DNA of 64,000 nt, taken from Levilactobacillus hammesii DSM 16381 (GTDB lineage: Bacteria; Bacillota; Bacilli; Lactobacillales; Lactobacillaceae). The notes under the pieces were generated by a model that was given only the letters and a program-made list of their open reading frames with translations, did not search any database and had not been told where the DNA came from. Position 1 is the first letter of the stretch. Each line of letters begins with the position of its first letter. Location of the stretch: contig NZ_AZFS01000064.1 of assembly GCF_001434395.1 (NCBI RefSeq), positions 119,620 to 183,619 of the forward strand, written 5' to 3'. Made by a program: the position numbers and the translations under genes. Shown in pieces: positions 52,415-60,762 of the stretch.

Positions 52415-52798
52415 TTAATCAAAATCGATCCGAATGTCTAACACCCAGTTTTCCAATTGTCGGTTGGAGTTGATGGCGTCGGGGTTGTCGACGAGAAAGC
52501 GATTGACATCAACCACGGTACCAGCGAAAGGTGTCTTGAAATTTTGAACCGCCTTATCACTTTCGACTTCAATGATATCTTCATCTTGATCAAGGACATC
52601 ATCCGGCGCAACGATCAGATCAGCAAAGCTAACCTTACCAAGTTGTTGGATGGCCTCGCTGGTGAGTCCCAAGCGATAAATGCTGTGACGCTGTTCCCAC
52701 CACACACCATTTAACGTGGTGACTTTAGGTTCTACGGGTTTACGACGAAAGAAACTTTTAAATATTTTCCAGAATGAGGGCTTTTGTTCTTCAGACAT
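52415..52798 (-). CDS. GcvH-like lipoyl-domain protein
   Basis: 127 residues. A basic N-terminus then a GcvH-type domain: RLGLTSEAIQQLGKVSFADL, and EVESDKAVQNFKTPFAGTVVDVN with Lys82 in the lipoylation site ESDKA. No glycine cleavage genes are near, so it is probably a lipoyl carrier as in GcvH-L systems. Divergently transcribed from the lipoate ligase gene 218 bases away, its natural partner. Confidence 0.85.
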   Translation of the reverse strand: MSEEQKPSFWKIFKSFFRRKPVEPKVTTLNGVWWEQRHSIYRLGLTSEAIQQLGKVSFADLIVAPDDVLDQDEDIIEVESDKAVQNFKTPFAGTVVDVNRFLVDNPDAINSNRQLENWVLDIRIDFD

Positions 52799-53016
52799 GG
52801 TCTATTTCCTCCCTTAAGGTTGTTACCGTCTTAGTATACCCTTATGCTGTAACCGCTGACAATACGTGAGCGGCAAGTTGTTGCCAGCTTGCCGGTATGC
52901 TAAACTAAAATCAAAATTAGTCGCACCCGGCGGTCGGTTATTTTCGACCAGATCGACGGGCGTCGGCTGGGTTAGGTAACGGTTTTAAAACTATAAGAAC
53001 CCGAGGAGGCAACACC

Positions 53017-54051
53017 ATGTTTCTCATTGATACGAATCGGCAGGGGCAAGTCGTGACCGATGCCGTGGTCAACCAATCCATTGATAACTACCTGGTCAAT
53101 GACCTGAAGTTGCCTGGCCATGGACTGATGATGTATGTCAATCGGCCGGCAGTGATCGTCGGCATTAATCAAAATGTCACGGCCGAAGTGGACTTTCATT
53201 ACCTCGCGAAACATGACGTTCAGTTGGTGCGGCGAACCTCCGGTGGGGGCGCCGTCTATCACGACGAACGCAACTTGATTTTTGAACACATTGTCAATGG
53301 CGATCCCCAGGACGGGTCCAAGTTCGGTGACTACACGGTGTTTGCAGAACCCGTGCTGAAGGCGTTACGGTCCATGGGAGTTGCTGACTTGGCGATCAGT
53401 CAGAAGAGCAATCTGGTGGTGAAGGATCGAAAATTTTCCGGCATGACGATGTTTAAAAATGGGGAGGGTTACGCCGCGGGGGGAACCATCATGTATGACC
53501 TCAACGTGGACGCTGCCCATCAGGCCTTGATTCCCGTCAGCGATCGGCGACATCGGGGAGTGGCCTCTAACCGGGTGCCGATCACGAATTTACGGCAGTA
53601 CCTGGCCCCTGAGTATCAGAATTTAGATATTCAGGACTTTAAGACGGCCTTACTCTGTCACATTTTTGAGGTTGACCATCTCGATGAAATCGAGACGTAT
53701 CATTTATCGGATCATGACTGGTCGGTGATTGATCAACGCTTGGCGGAAAAGTATGCGACGGATGCCTGGAACTTTGGCGCCAATCCGGGATTCCGGGAGT
53801 ATCAGCGTTTAACCCTCCCCACCGGGCAACTCCATGTTAATTTTACGCGATGGCATGGTGAGCTGCGGGCCATTACCCTGTTTGGCACGGTCGGCACTCC
53901 CGAGGCGTTACACACCATTGCCGACGACTTAGTGGGGCAACCGACCACTGCGACAGCTATTCAGGCGGTGCTCCAACAGCCTGCGGTGGTCGCGGTATTG
54001 GGCACTGAAGCGGTGTCCCAACTGACTGAAATCCTAACAGAGAAGGCGTAG
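53017..54051 (+). CDS. lplA: Lipoate-protein ligase
   Basis: 344 residues. Catalytic segments of the LplA family: RRTSGGGAVYHDERNLIF, KDRKFSGMTMFKNGEGYAAGGTIMYDLN with the lipoate-binding Lys. C-terminal domain of about 90 residues completes the LplA form. It attaches free lipoate to carrier proteins, of which the divergent GcvH-like protein is one candidate; E2 proteins may be others. ATG 53017 behind GAGGAGG. Confidence 0.92.
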   Translation: MFLIDTNRQGQVVTDAVVNQSIDNYLVNDLKLPGHGLMMYVNRPAVIVGINQNVTAEVDFHYLAKHDVQLVRRTSGGGAVYHDERNLIFEHIVNGDPQDGSKFGDYTVFAEPVLKALRSMGVADLAISQKSNLVVKDRKFSGMTMFKNGEGYAAGGTIMYDLNVDAAHQALIPVSDRRHRGVASNRVPITNLRQYLAPEYQNLDIQDFKTALLCHIFEVDHLDEIETYHLSDHDWSVIDQRLAEKYATDAWNFGANPGFREYQRLTLPTGQLHVNFTRWHGELRAITLFGTVGTPEALHTIADDLVGQPTTATAIQAVLQQPAVVAVLGTEAVSQLTEILTEKA

Positions 54052-54052
54052 T

Positions 54053-54361
54053 ATGAAAGCAAAATACGAAGTGAACCAGTACGTGGGTGTGCCCGTGGCC
54101 GCCAACGCTTCTGGAAAATATGAAATTAAACGGGAGCCCGATGGTGATTTTAAGCTGCACTCGTGGCGCACGGGGCGGCATAGCAAGGGCAAATACCGCG
54201 GTGTGGGCCAGATCTTTTTAACGGAAAATAATTTAAAGGTGGCCGTTGTGGCGGCCTATCCGGTTCCTTACAAGGAACGCCACGGCTATACGCCCATGGC
54301 TCGGTTAACCAGCGAGTTCGTTGGCGATGACGTGATCCAAACGGCGCAAGGACAACTGTGA
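54053..54361 (+). CDS. Conserved-looking hypothetical protein, 102 residues
   Basis: One base separates it from the lplA stop, so it is translationally coupled. Soluble, basic, with no signal peptide or membrane segment; WRTGRHSKGKYRGVGQIFL looks like a nucleic-acid-binding or ligand loop but this is only appearance. No family recognised. Confidence 0.6.
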   Translation: MKAKYEVNQYVGVPVAANASGKYEIKREPDGDFKLHSWRTGRHSKGKYRGVGQIFLTENNLKVAVVAAYPVPYKERHGYTPMARLTSEFVGDDVIQTAQGQL

Positions 54362-54367
54362 GAAAGA

Positions 54368-54577
54368 GTGCACCAAGGGGCGGTTAGTCAGTGAGCATTA
54401 ACGTTATTAAGGTAAAAATCCTGGGTTTGGATTATTACCTTAATGGCGTTAAGCGGAGCTGACTGCCCCTTGGTGCACGTTTCGGCAATATAAGATTAGA
54501 GCAACAACCTCAGAGCATTAACGTCATAAGGCGGAAAATCTCGGGGTGTCCCACGTTTCGGCACCATTATGGCAAAA
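54368..54577 (+). repeat. Structured intergenic repeat, family R1 (copy B plus a second partial set)
   Basis: Outer arms GTGCACCAAGGGGC (54368-54381) and GCCCCTTGGTGCAC (54465-54478), inner ATTAAGGTAA (54406-54415) and TTACCTTAAT (54435-54444). The boxes CGGTTAGT, GAGCATTAACGT, GTTAAGCG and CACGTTTCGGCA match copy A at 9221. A second partial set, GAGCATTAACGT to CACCATTATGG, follows at 54512-54575. Confidence 0.6.
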
Positions 54578-54582
54578 ATAAA

Positions 54583-54618
54583 AACGACGCTTTCAGAAGA
54601 TTCCGAAAGCGTCGTTTT
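54583..54618. terminator. Terminator hairpin at the end of repeat R1 copy B
   Basis: AAAACGACGCTTTC and GAAAGCGTCGTTTT pair; A run before and T run after, so it can end transcription from both sides. Confidence 0.85.
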
Positions 54619-54653
54619 GAGTACTGCCTTAATTTTCATTTATGGAAGAGCCA

Positions 54654-56306
54654 TTACTTAACAAAGTAGGCGCTCTTGAAGTTTGACTGGGTCCCAACGG
54701 TATTGTAGAGCACACCATTGAGTCTGGAATTGACCAGATAGGTGCTGGCCGGTTGAATCAGGGGCGTCACGCCTTGATCCTTCATGAGCACCCCCTCGGC
54801 ATCGAGCAGGGTCCGCCAACGCTGATTGTTAAAGGTTGGGGCGTTGCTGGCGGTATCGATCAGACGATCATAGGTGGCACTGGACCAGTGGCCGATATTG
54901 GCTGTGTTATTACTGGTGAATAGCGACAGAATGGCCAACGGATCGGCATATTGGGCTCGTTGTGTCGTCAGGGATAGGTCGGTGTTGACCGGGGCCATTC
55001 GCGTGTTAATGGTCTGTTCACGTCGCTTTAACGTGAGGGACAGTCCAGGCAGTTGCGCTTCCAATTGATGGCGAATGGTCTTGGCGGCCATTCCACTATT
55101 GGTGCCATCCAGATAGCTGAGAGTCAGCGTGACGTGGTCAGCATGGGCCCGTTTTAGCGCGGTCTGCCACTCCCGTTTGGCAACCTTGGGCTGATAGGCC
55201 AAAGTCTTTTGATTGGGTTGTGCGGCGGCAAAATCAGCGGTTCCCTTGAGACCACGACTGAGGCCGGCCGGGACAACCCCCTGTGCCGTGAGGGAGGTGT
55301 TTCCGTAAGCCTGTTTGAGCAGTGCGCGGCGATTGATGGCATGTGAGATCGCTAAGCGGGCGACCTTTTGCTGCAGAAGACGATTGATCGTGGCATCGCG
55401 GCCGTTTTGCCGGTAATTTAACAGCACCATCTTTGAGTAAGGGCGGGCCGTGTAGTCGGCCTTCTTTTCGTAATACTTCATATCGGACTTACCTATGAGC
55501 CGCATTTCATCGAGCTTGCCACTATCGTAAGCATCCCACGCGGCGTCGACCGACTTGTAGGTCTCAACGTTGATGCGGCTGAGGTAGACGTGCTGGCGAT
55601 CCCAGTAGTGGGGATTCGGTACCATATGCCAATGGTTGGCGGTGCTATTCTTACTGGTGACCATGAAAGGCCCAGCATAGACTTGGTAGCGTGGCTTGGT
55701 GGCATAGCGTTTGCCATACTTTTTAGCAATACGTTGATTTTGCGGGCCAAATAAAGGATAGGCCAGCTTTTGCGGCAATTCGGCCATCGGGTGTTCAAGG
55801 TGAAGGACGAGTTTAAATTTGCTAGGCGCACTGATGCCTAGTTGCGTGGCGGGCAGCTTGCCATCCAGAATCTGCCGAGCGTTCTTAATCCCATCGAAGA
55901 GGTCGGACTCTGGCGCTTTCGTCTTGGGTGACAGGGCGCGGCGCCAGGAAAAGACGAAGTCGGGTGCGGTGATGACGTCACCGTTGCTCCAGTAGGAGTC
56001 TTTCCAGAGGGTGAAGGTGTAGGTCGTCCGCGCCGCATTCACCTTAACGCTCTTGGCGAGGGCTAATTTAGGTGTGCTGTCACCATTGGATTGATAGAGG
56101 CCCTCAATGGTGTTGTTGAGCCGACCAAATTGGGTGAGCTTATCCGTGTCCAGCGTCGTCAAGGGATGGTTCGAAGCCAACGTCAACACCTGATTCTTCG
56201 TCATGACACCCTTGCTGTCACTAGGCGAGTCCGTTTCGTGGCTCATGTCGCAGCCAGTCAGGAGGCCACAAGCGATTAAAATAATGAGAATTCCCCAACG
56301 TTTCAA
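54654..56306 (-). CDS. OppA-type substrate-binding lipoprotein (paralogue)
   Basis: 550 residues. Lipobox LLTGCDMS with Cys near residue 19; family 5 solute-binding protein, same order of motifs as the protein at 43413-45053 (YTFTLWKDSYWSNGDVITAPDFVFSWRR). TTG start at 56306 behind GGAGGAAG. No permease genes nearby. Less conserved than its paralogue, so possibly a different peptide range. Confidence 0.88.
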   Translation of the reverse strand: MKRWGILIILIACGLLTGCDMSHETDSPSDSKGVMTKNQVLTLASNHPLTTLDTDKLTQFGRLNNTIEGLYQSNGDSTPKLALAKSVKVNAARTTYTFTLWKDSYWSNGDVITAPDFVFSWRRALSPKTKAPESDLFDGIKNARQILDGKLPATQLGISAPSKFKLVLHLEHPMAELPQKLAYPLFGPQNQRIAKKYGKRYATKPRYQVYAGPFMVTSKNSTANHWHMVPNPHYWDRQHVYLSRINVETYKSVDAAWDAYDSGKLDEMRLIGKSDMKYYEKKADYTARPYSKMVLLNYRQNGRDATINRLLQQKVARLAISHAINRRALLKQAYGNTSLTAQGVVPAGLSRGLKGTADFAAAQPNQKTLAYQPKVAKREWQTALKRAHADHVTLTLSYLDGTNSGMAAKTIRHQLEAQLPGLSLTLKRREQTINTRMAPVNTDLSLTTQRAQYADPLAILSLFTSNNTANIGHWSSATYDRLIDTASNAPTFNNQRWRTLLDAEGVLMKDQGVTPLIQPASTYLVNSRLNGVLYNTVGTQSNFKSAYFVK

Positions 56307-56513
56307 GTTTCTTCCTCCATACTAAGGTTGGCCCGTAACCGTGTACGGGATGCACTTGGGTAGCGTGCTGGTTACGCCTAAATATCCGGCGCAACGATAG
56401 TCTTCCCTGATAATAGGGGAGCGGCGGCAGCACGTCAAGGTTTAGTTGGGCAGTAAACTTGTGACTGGCTGATGGATTCGCTAGAATGGTAAAAACAAGG
56501 ACGGTGGCACACT

Positions 56514-57650
56514 ATGGAAAAATGGTCGGCGGCAACGATCCGCGACTTTCGCAAAACGCTGTTGGATTGGTATGACGAGGCGGGCAGGGATCTTCCCTGG
56601 CGACACGGACGGAATCCTTACCACACCTGGGTCAGCGAGGTAATGCTGCAACAGACACAGGTTAATACGGTCATTCCGTACTATGAAAACTTTTTGGCGA
56701 CGTTTCCCACGGTCGCTGACTTAGCAGCCGCAGATGAGGCCACTCTGCTCAAGGCTTGGCAGGGACTGGGGTACTACTCACGGGCCAGAAACTTACAGCG
56801 CGCAGCCCAGCAATTGATGACGGACTATCAGGGGAAATGGCCACGCACAGCGGCGGAGCTGGAGGATTTAGTGGGCATCGGTCCCTATACGGCGAGCGCG
56901 ATTGCCAGCATTGCCTTTGATCAGGTCGTGCCGGCCGTGGATGGCAATGCCTTTCGCGTTTTCGCCAGATTGTTGATGATTGAGGCTGATATCGCCAAAC
57001 CCAAGACACGGCAACTCTTTACGGAAATTATCCAACCGATCGTCGACCCCCAACGCCCAGGGGCTTTCAACCAGGCCATCATGGATCTCGGGTCGAGTTA
57101 CATGACGGCTAAGAATCCCGATCCGGCGCACTCACCGGTCAAGGCGTTCGACGCGTCCTATCGTGCTGGGCGGGTGCTGGACTTTCCGGTTAAGACCAAG
57201 GCTCCCCGGCCCAAACCGATGGCGTATTACGGACTGATCGTTCATTCACCGGCAGGCTACTTGATGGTGCAACGTGGTGCCAATGAGATGCTAACGGGGT
57301 ATTGGAGCTTTCCCCTAGTTTTGCAGACGGATTTGCACGCGGATGACCACCAGCCGATGACTCTTGCGGCCGATATAGCCGCGCTTGAAGAGCAGTGGCG
57401 AAATGACTACCAACTTCCCCTGAAATTGACGGTCGTTGGCGGGCAACCCGTTAGTCAGACGTATACGCATCAACGGTGGCACGTGAAACTTTTGATGGCA
57501 GACTTACCAACCGCTATGCCGTTGGACTTCTTCCCCGGAAAATGGGTCCCAGCCGGCGAAATTTCGGCGTTGCCGCTTCCTAAAGTTCAGGAGAAAATGA
57601 TGCAACGGTTTGCTAAACAGCAGGATTTCGACGGTTTTCGGGAGAATTAG
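56514..57650 (+). CDS. mutY: A/G-specific adenine glycosylase MutY without iron-sulfur cysteines
   Basis: 378 residues. Catalytic Glu42 in SEVMLQQTQV and Asp143 in AVDGNAFRV; helix-hairpin-helix LVGIGPYTASAI; C-terminal NUDIX-like 8-oxoG-recognition domain from about 235. It removes A paired with 8-oxoG. The protein contains no Cys at all: the region where most MutY carry the CX6CX2CX5C iron-sulfur loop reads MTAKNPDPAHSPVKAFDASY. Clusterless MutY is known from lactobacilli. Confidence 0.92.
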   Translation: MEKWSAATIRDFRKTLLDWYDEAGRDLPWRHGRNPYHTWVSEVMLQQTQVNTVIPYYENFLATFPTVADLAAADEATLLKAWQGLGYYSRARNLQRAAQQLMTDYQGKWPRTAAELEDLVGIGPYTASAIASIAFDQVVPAVDGNAFRVFARLLMIEADIAKPKTRQLFTEIIQPIVDPQRPGAFNQAIMDLGSSYMTAKNPDPAHSPVKAFDASYRAGRVLDFPVKTKAPRPKPMAYYGLIVHSPAGYLMVQRGANEMLTGYWSFPLVLQTDLHADDHQPMTLAADIAALEEQWRNDYQLPLKLTVVGGQPVSQTYTHQRWHVKLLMADLPTAMPLDFFPGKWVPAGEISALPLPKVQEKMMQRFAKQQDFDGFREN

Positions 57651-57720
57651 TTTCAGTCGAGCGTTATTTGCTGTATTATCTAGTTAAACTGAAAACGGAT
57701 TCGCGAGGGAGTGACTGGTC

Positions 57721-58041
57721 GTGCAAACGATTTTTGACGTATTAAAAACAGTTTCGGTAAATCATCAAGAAGTCGAAAGCCATCAGGTTGTGGTGACGGA
57801 TGAAAAGGGAAAACCGAATGGTCTGTTGACCGATTTGTTACGGGACTTAATTGATAACGCGTTGTTATTTGTGTCGCTGCGAGACGTCAAGTCAGGGCCA
57901 GAATTAATCGACCAGCTGAAGACGCATACGCCGCTGCCTAACGACGTTTTGTCCGAATATGGGAAGATCCTAGGGGAAGTCTGTTATGGGCTTAATTTCG
58001 CCCCTAAAAAGGGCCAGATCGAGTTGATCGTTCGCCGTTAG
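57721..58041 (+). CDS. Hypothetical protein, 106 residues
   Basis: GTG start nine bases behind GAGGGAG. Soluble, acidic N-terminal half, no signal peptide, no recognised family; HQEVESHQVVVTDEKGKPNG then a helical LLTDLLRDLIDNALLF. It runs into a hydrolase gene 11 bases later, so likely an operon. Confidence 0.6.
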   Translation: MQTIFDVLKTVSVNHQEVESHQVVVTDEKGKPNGLLTDLLRDLIDNALLFVSLRDVKSGPELIDQLKTHTPLPNDVLSEYGKILGEVCYGLNFAPKKGQIELIVRR

Positions 58042-58052
58042 GAGGAATCAAC

Positions 58053-58664
58053 TTGGTAGAAGAGACCTTAATTGAAACGGCACCGGGGGCCAACACTGAG
58101 CCGCCGGTTTTGTTGTTACAGGGAACTGGCGGGACCAATACGGAAATGCTCAACTTTGGTCGTCGATTGGCGCCGCAGAGTCCGTTGGTGACGATTGCTG
58201 GGCGCTGCGGTGTCGGTGCCCAGCGCCAATATTTTCAGCAGACGGCAGCGGGACCGGTCAATCCGGAGCAGTTGAACGTCGAATCACAGTGGATTAGCGA
58301 TGAAATAAAAATAATTTGTGAACACCACCATTGGGACAGTGAACGGCTAATTACGGTTGGTTATTCCAATGGGGCAGCGATGGCAGCCTACGGTATTCGA
58401 ACGGGTCAATTGCCGGGAAATAGGGCATTGTTGTTTCATCCTTTGTGGCTAGCGGCACCGGAACGTGGTCAACGACCAAACTACCTGGCATGGCTGTCAG
58501 CTGGGCAACGAGACCCGTTGGTGACGGTCGCAACTGTGGCCAAAGTTGCGGCAGATTGCGAAGATCGGGGAATTGCCACGACACTCTTTCAGACGGGGGG
58601 CACACACATGCTGACACCCCAGGAAGTTTTAGCTGCTAAGGAATGGTTATCGGAAAATAATTAG
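58053..58664 (+). CDS. Alpha/beta hydrolase (carboxylesterase/phospholipase-like)
   Basis: 203 residues. LLLQGTGGTNTEM oxyanion segment, nucleophile GYSNG near residue 107, acid Asp in SAGQRDPLV, His in GGTHML. Small carboxylesterase type, cytoplasmic, substrate unknown. TTG start behind TTAGGAGG. Confidence 0.85.
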   Translation: MVEETLIETAPGANTEPPVLLLQGTGGTNTEMLNFGRRLAPQSPLVTIAGRCGVGAQRQYFQQTAAGPVNPEQLNVESQWISDEIKIICEHHHWDSERLITVGYSNGAAMAAYGIRTGQLPGNRALLFHPLWLAAPERGQRPNYLAWLSAGQRDPLVTVATVAKVAADCEDRGIATTLFQTGGTHMLTPQEVLAAKEWLSENN

Positions 58665-58705
58665 GGCCTTATTGCAAAATAGTTTAAAAATATCGGAGTT
58701 TGCAT

Positions 58706-58734
58706 TTGCTATTCTGGGAAATACCTGTTATCCT
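58706..58734 (+). promoter_or_regulatory. Promoter of the cold-shock gene
   Basis: TTGCTA (58706-58711), 17-base spacer, TATCCT (58729-58734). Leaves a leader of about 115 bases before the ATG, as usual for csp genes, whose leaders fold to control translation at low temperature. Confidence 0.6.
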
Positions 58735-58857
58735 ATGGTTAATGTATTTATGGTTCGGAAGTTTTAAAGGCTCGACGTTCTTATAAGAATGGCTCCTTTT
58801 TACCCCAGCTTTCAAATGCAAATATTATTGCGCTATGCGCATGGAGGTTTCATTCTT

Positions 58858-59061
58858 ATGGAACAAGGTACTGTTAAATGGTTCAACGCTGATAAAGGTT
58901 ACGGCTTCATCACTTTGGAAAACGGCTCAGACGTTTTCGTTCACTTCTCTGCTATCAACAGTGAAGGCTTCAAGACGCTTGAAGAAGGCCAACACGTATC
59001 CCTTGATGTAGAACAAGGCGACCGTGGCCCACAAGCTGCTAACGTTACGGTAGTTGACTAA
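58858..59061 (+). CDS. cspA: Cold-shock protein
   Basis: 67 residues. RNP1 KGYGFIT and RNP2 VFVHFS of the cold-shock domain, starting [17 protein letters not shown] chaperone. GGAGG in the leader before ATG 58858. Codon use and length typical. Confidence 0.95.
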   Translation: MEQGTVKWFNADKGYGFITLENGSDVFVHFSAINSEGFKTLEEGQHVSLDVEQGDRGPQAANVTVVD

Positions 59062-59086
59062 TTTACATTAGCCTAAATCGTGTCGT

Positions 59087-59119
59087 GAAAAACCATCAAC
59101 TTCGGTTGGTGGTTTTTTT
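59087..59119 (+). terminator. Terminator after the cold-shock gene
   Basis: AAAACCATCAA and TTGGTGGTTTT arms, followed by TTT. Confidence 0.9.
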
Positions 59120-59211
59120 CTGTCCTTTAGTTATCATCTGAAAGGTGAATTGCTTGAGTTGTTGGTTCAGTCAGTTTATGATGGACCTAAATAAATGAGG
59201 CGGTGGTAGTT

Positions 59212-59451
59212 GTGAGTGAAAAAATCTTTTCCAAGGACGAATTAGCAAAGTTTGATGGTCAACAGGGTCAGCCGGCCTACGTCGCCATTGACGGGACTGT
59301 CTATGATGTTTCTGGCGTGGATGCTTGGGCTGGCGGCAAGCATCACGGCAATCTAGCGGGGCAAGAATTGACCAGTGTTATCGATGAAAAGTCGCCACAT
59401 GGTCGTAAAGTTTTGGCCAAGCTACCAGTTGTTGGCAAGTACGAAGCTTAA
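59212..59451 (+). CDS. Cytochrome b5-like heme/steroid-binding domain protein
   Basis: 79 residues. KIFSKDELAKFDG then AYVAIDGTVYDVSGVDAWAGGKHHGN and SPHGRKVLAKLPVVG: a free-standing cytochrome b5-fold domain. The His of KHHGN and SPHG could bind heme, though such small proteins in bacteria are not always heme proteins. GTG 59212 is chosen as GAGGCGG lies at a proper distance. Role unknown. Confidence 0.85.
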   Translation: MSEKIFSKDELAKFDGQQGQPAYVAIDGTVYDVSGVDAWAGGKHHGNLAGQELTSVIDEKSPHGRKVLAKLPVVGKYEA

Positions 59452-59464
59452 AGAAGACACCAGA

Positions 59465-59492
59465 TTGGCCGGAAAACTTCCGGCCTTTTTTT
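59465..59492 (+). terminator. Terminator after the cytochrome b5-like gene
   Basis: GGCCGGAA and TTCCGGCC arms with seven T. Confidence 0.9.
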
Positions 59493-59534
59493 GATTCGAC
59501 GATTTTTATGGCTGAAATTAAAAAGGTATAAAAC

Positions 59535-59574
59535 AAGTGACGCGCCGCAGGTAATTATCTGCAGCGCGTCACTT
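59535..59574. repeat. Hairpin upstream of the CRISPR leader
   Basis: AAGTGACGCG-CGCAG and CTGCAG-CGCGTCACTT pair around GTAATTAT. Terminator-like but with a poor T run; it may insulate the CRISPR leader. Confidence 0.6.
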
Positions 59575-59599
59575 ATTTCGTGGACATTGGGATGAGTGA

Positions 59600-59706
59600 A
59601 ATGACAATTGTGGATGAGGCCGACCTGATGTATGCTAAAGACACAAGTTAATTGAAAACAGGGATTTAGCTGTTTTCAAACATTGGTGTGGCGGCTTTTG
59701 TTTAGT
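59600..59706 (+). promoter_or_regulatory. CRISPR leader with promoter and inverted repeat
   Basis: TTGTGG (59608-59613), 17-base spacer, TATGCT (59631-59636) is a promoter reading into the array. A perfect 10-bp inverted repeat, TTGAAAACAG (59652-59661) and CTGTTTTCAA (59670-59679), lies next to the first repeat and could be a recognition or bending site for spacer integration. Confidence 0.55.
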
Positions 59707-60454
59707 GTATTCCCCATATGTATGGGGGTGATCCTTGAGCTATCAGGAAGGGAGTAGTGATTATGTTGTATTCCCCATATGTATGGGGGTGATCCCAGGT
59801 GTCACTAGCTCAGTCAGCCCCGCCGCTTGTATTCCCCATATGTATGGGGGTGATCCTGCTCACCATGATGGTTTATGACGGCAAGATCCGTATTCCCCAT
59901 ATGTATGGGGGTGATCCCGGCCAGCTTGACTCATCGGCGATGCAACTACGGTATTCCCCATATGTATGGGGGTGATCCCTTTGCTTATATCAGCCTTCAA
60001 AAGATAGTCAGGTATTCCCCATATGTATGGGGGTGATCCCTGTAGAAAAAAAGGCCGCTACCCTTAGTGAGCGTATTCCCCATATGTATGGGGGTGATCC
60101 TACACGAGTACTGGCGTTGTCTCAGGCATTCCCGTATTCCCCATATGTATGGGGGTGATCCCAGCGAATTTGTTCGGATGCCGACCGATAAAGTGTATTC
60201 CCCATATGTATGGGGGTGATCCTACCGATCAGCACGCGGGGGCTTGTTTCGGATGGTATTCCCCATACATATGGTGGTGATCCCTTGATTGTCAAGTCAG
60301 GCGTGATGACTCATGGGTATTCCCCATACATATGGTGGTGATCCCTAGTCGCGACCGACATGGCCCCCCGGGTTCTCGTATTCCCCATATGTATGGGGGT
60401 GATCCTCAAAATTCGTTTTAAAGGTGTGGCTAAGGTAGGTATTCCCCATGTGTA
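59707..60454 (+). CRISPR. Type I-E-like CRISPR array, 12 full repeats plus one degenerate, 12 spacers
   Basis: Repeat unit of 28 bases (GTATTCCCC, ATATGTAT, GGGGGTGATCC). Repeats start at 59707, 59768, 59829, 59890, 59951, 60012, 60073, 60134, 60195, 60256, 60317 and 60378, exactly 61 bases apart, so all 12 spacers are 33 bases. A final broken repeat at 60439-60454 keeps only its first half. This places the leader on the left and the old end on the right. The repeats at 60256 and 60317 have an inverted core. The repeat matches the I-E class of lactobacilli. No cas gene is in the window. Confidence 0.97.
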
Positions 60455-60458
60455 ACGA

Positions 60459-60505
60459 AAAAATTGGTACTAAAAATCACAAAACGATTTCTAGTACCAA
60501 TTTTT
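60459..60505. terminator. Bidirectional terminator between CRISPR array and tRNA-Arg
   Basis: AAAAATTGGTACT (60459-60471) and AGTACCAATTTTT (60493-60505) pair perfectly. Confidence 0.85.
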
Positions 60506-60550
60506 AATTGCTGAAATTTAGGACCTTTTGTCCCAAACGCCAAATATGAT

Positions 60551-60623
60551 GTCGCAAGAGAGATTCGAACCCTCGACCTACGGTTTAGAAGACCGTTGCT
60601 CTATCCAGCTGAGCTATTGCGAC
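60551..60623 (-). tRNA. tRNA-Arg (anticodon TCT)
   Basis: 73 bases on the minus strand. Acceptor GTCGCAA/TTGCGAC, D-arm GCTCAGCTGGATAGAGC, anticodon loop CTTCTAA giving TCT, T-arm GAGGGTTCGAATCTCTC. CCA is not encoded. A short frame read across it on the other strand is not a gene. Confidence 0.97.
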
Positions 60624-60762
60624 CTAATGAGGTCTAACCAACAACTCCTTAATTATAGAGAAGCCGTCGCGCCCTGTCAATCGCGGATTAGCCGGGTTTA
60701 CAAGTTGACAGCGCCCCCAGCTCTCCAGTAGAGTAAAGGCAGTTAGTGAGGGGGCAATGGAC

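Noticed and set aside
60528..60731. Reading frame starting MSQTPNMMSQERFEPST
   Set aside because: It runs across tRNA-Arg on the opposite strand; this is a well-known false gene caused by the tRNA T-arm.
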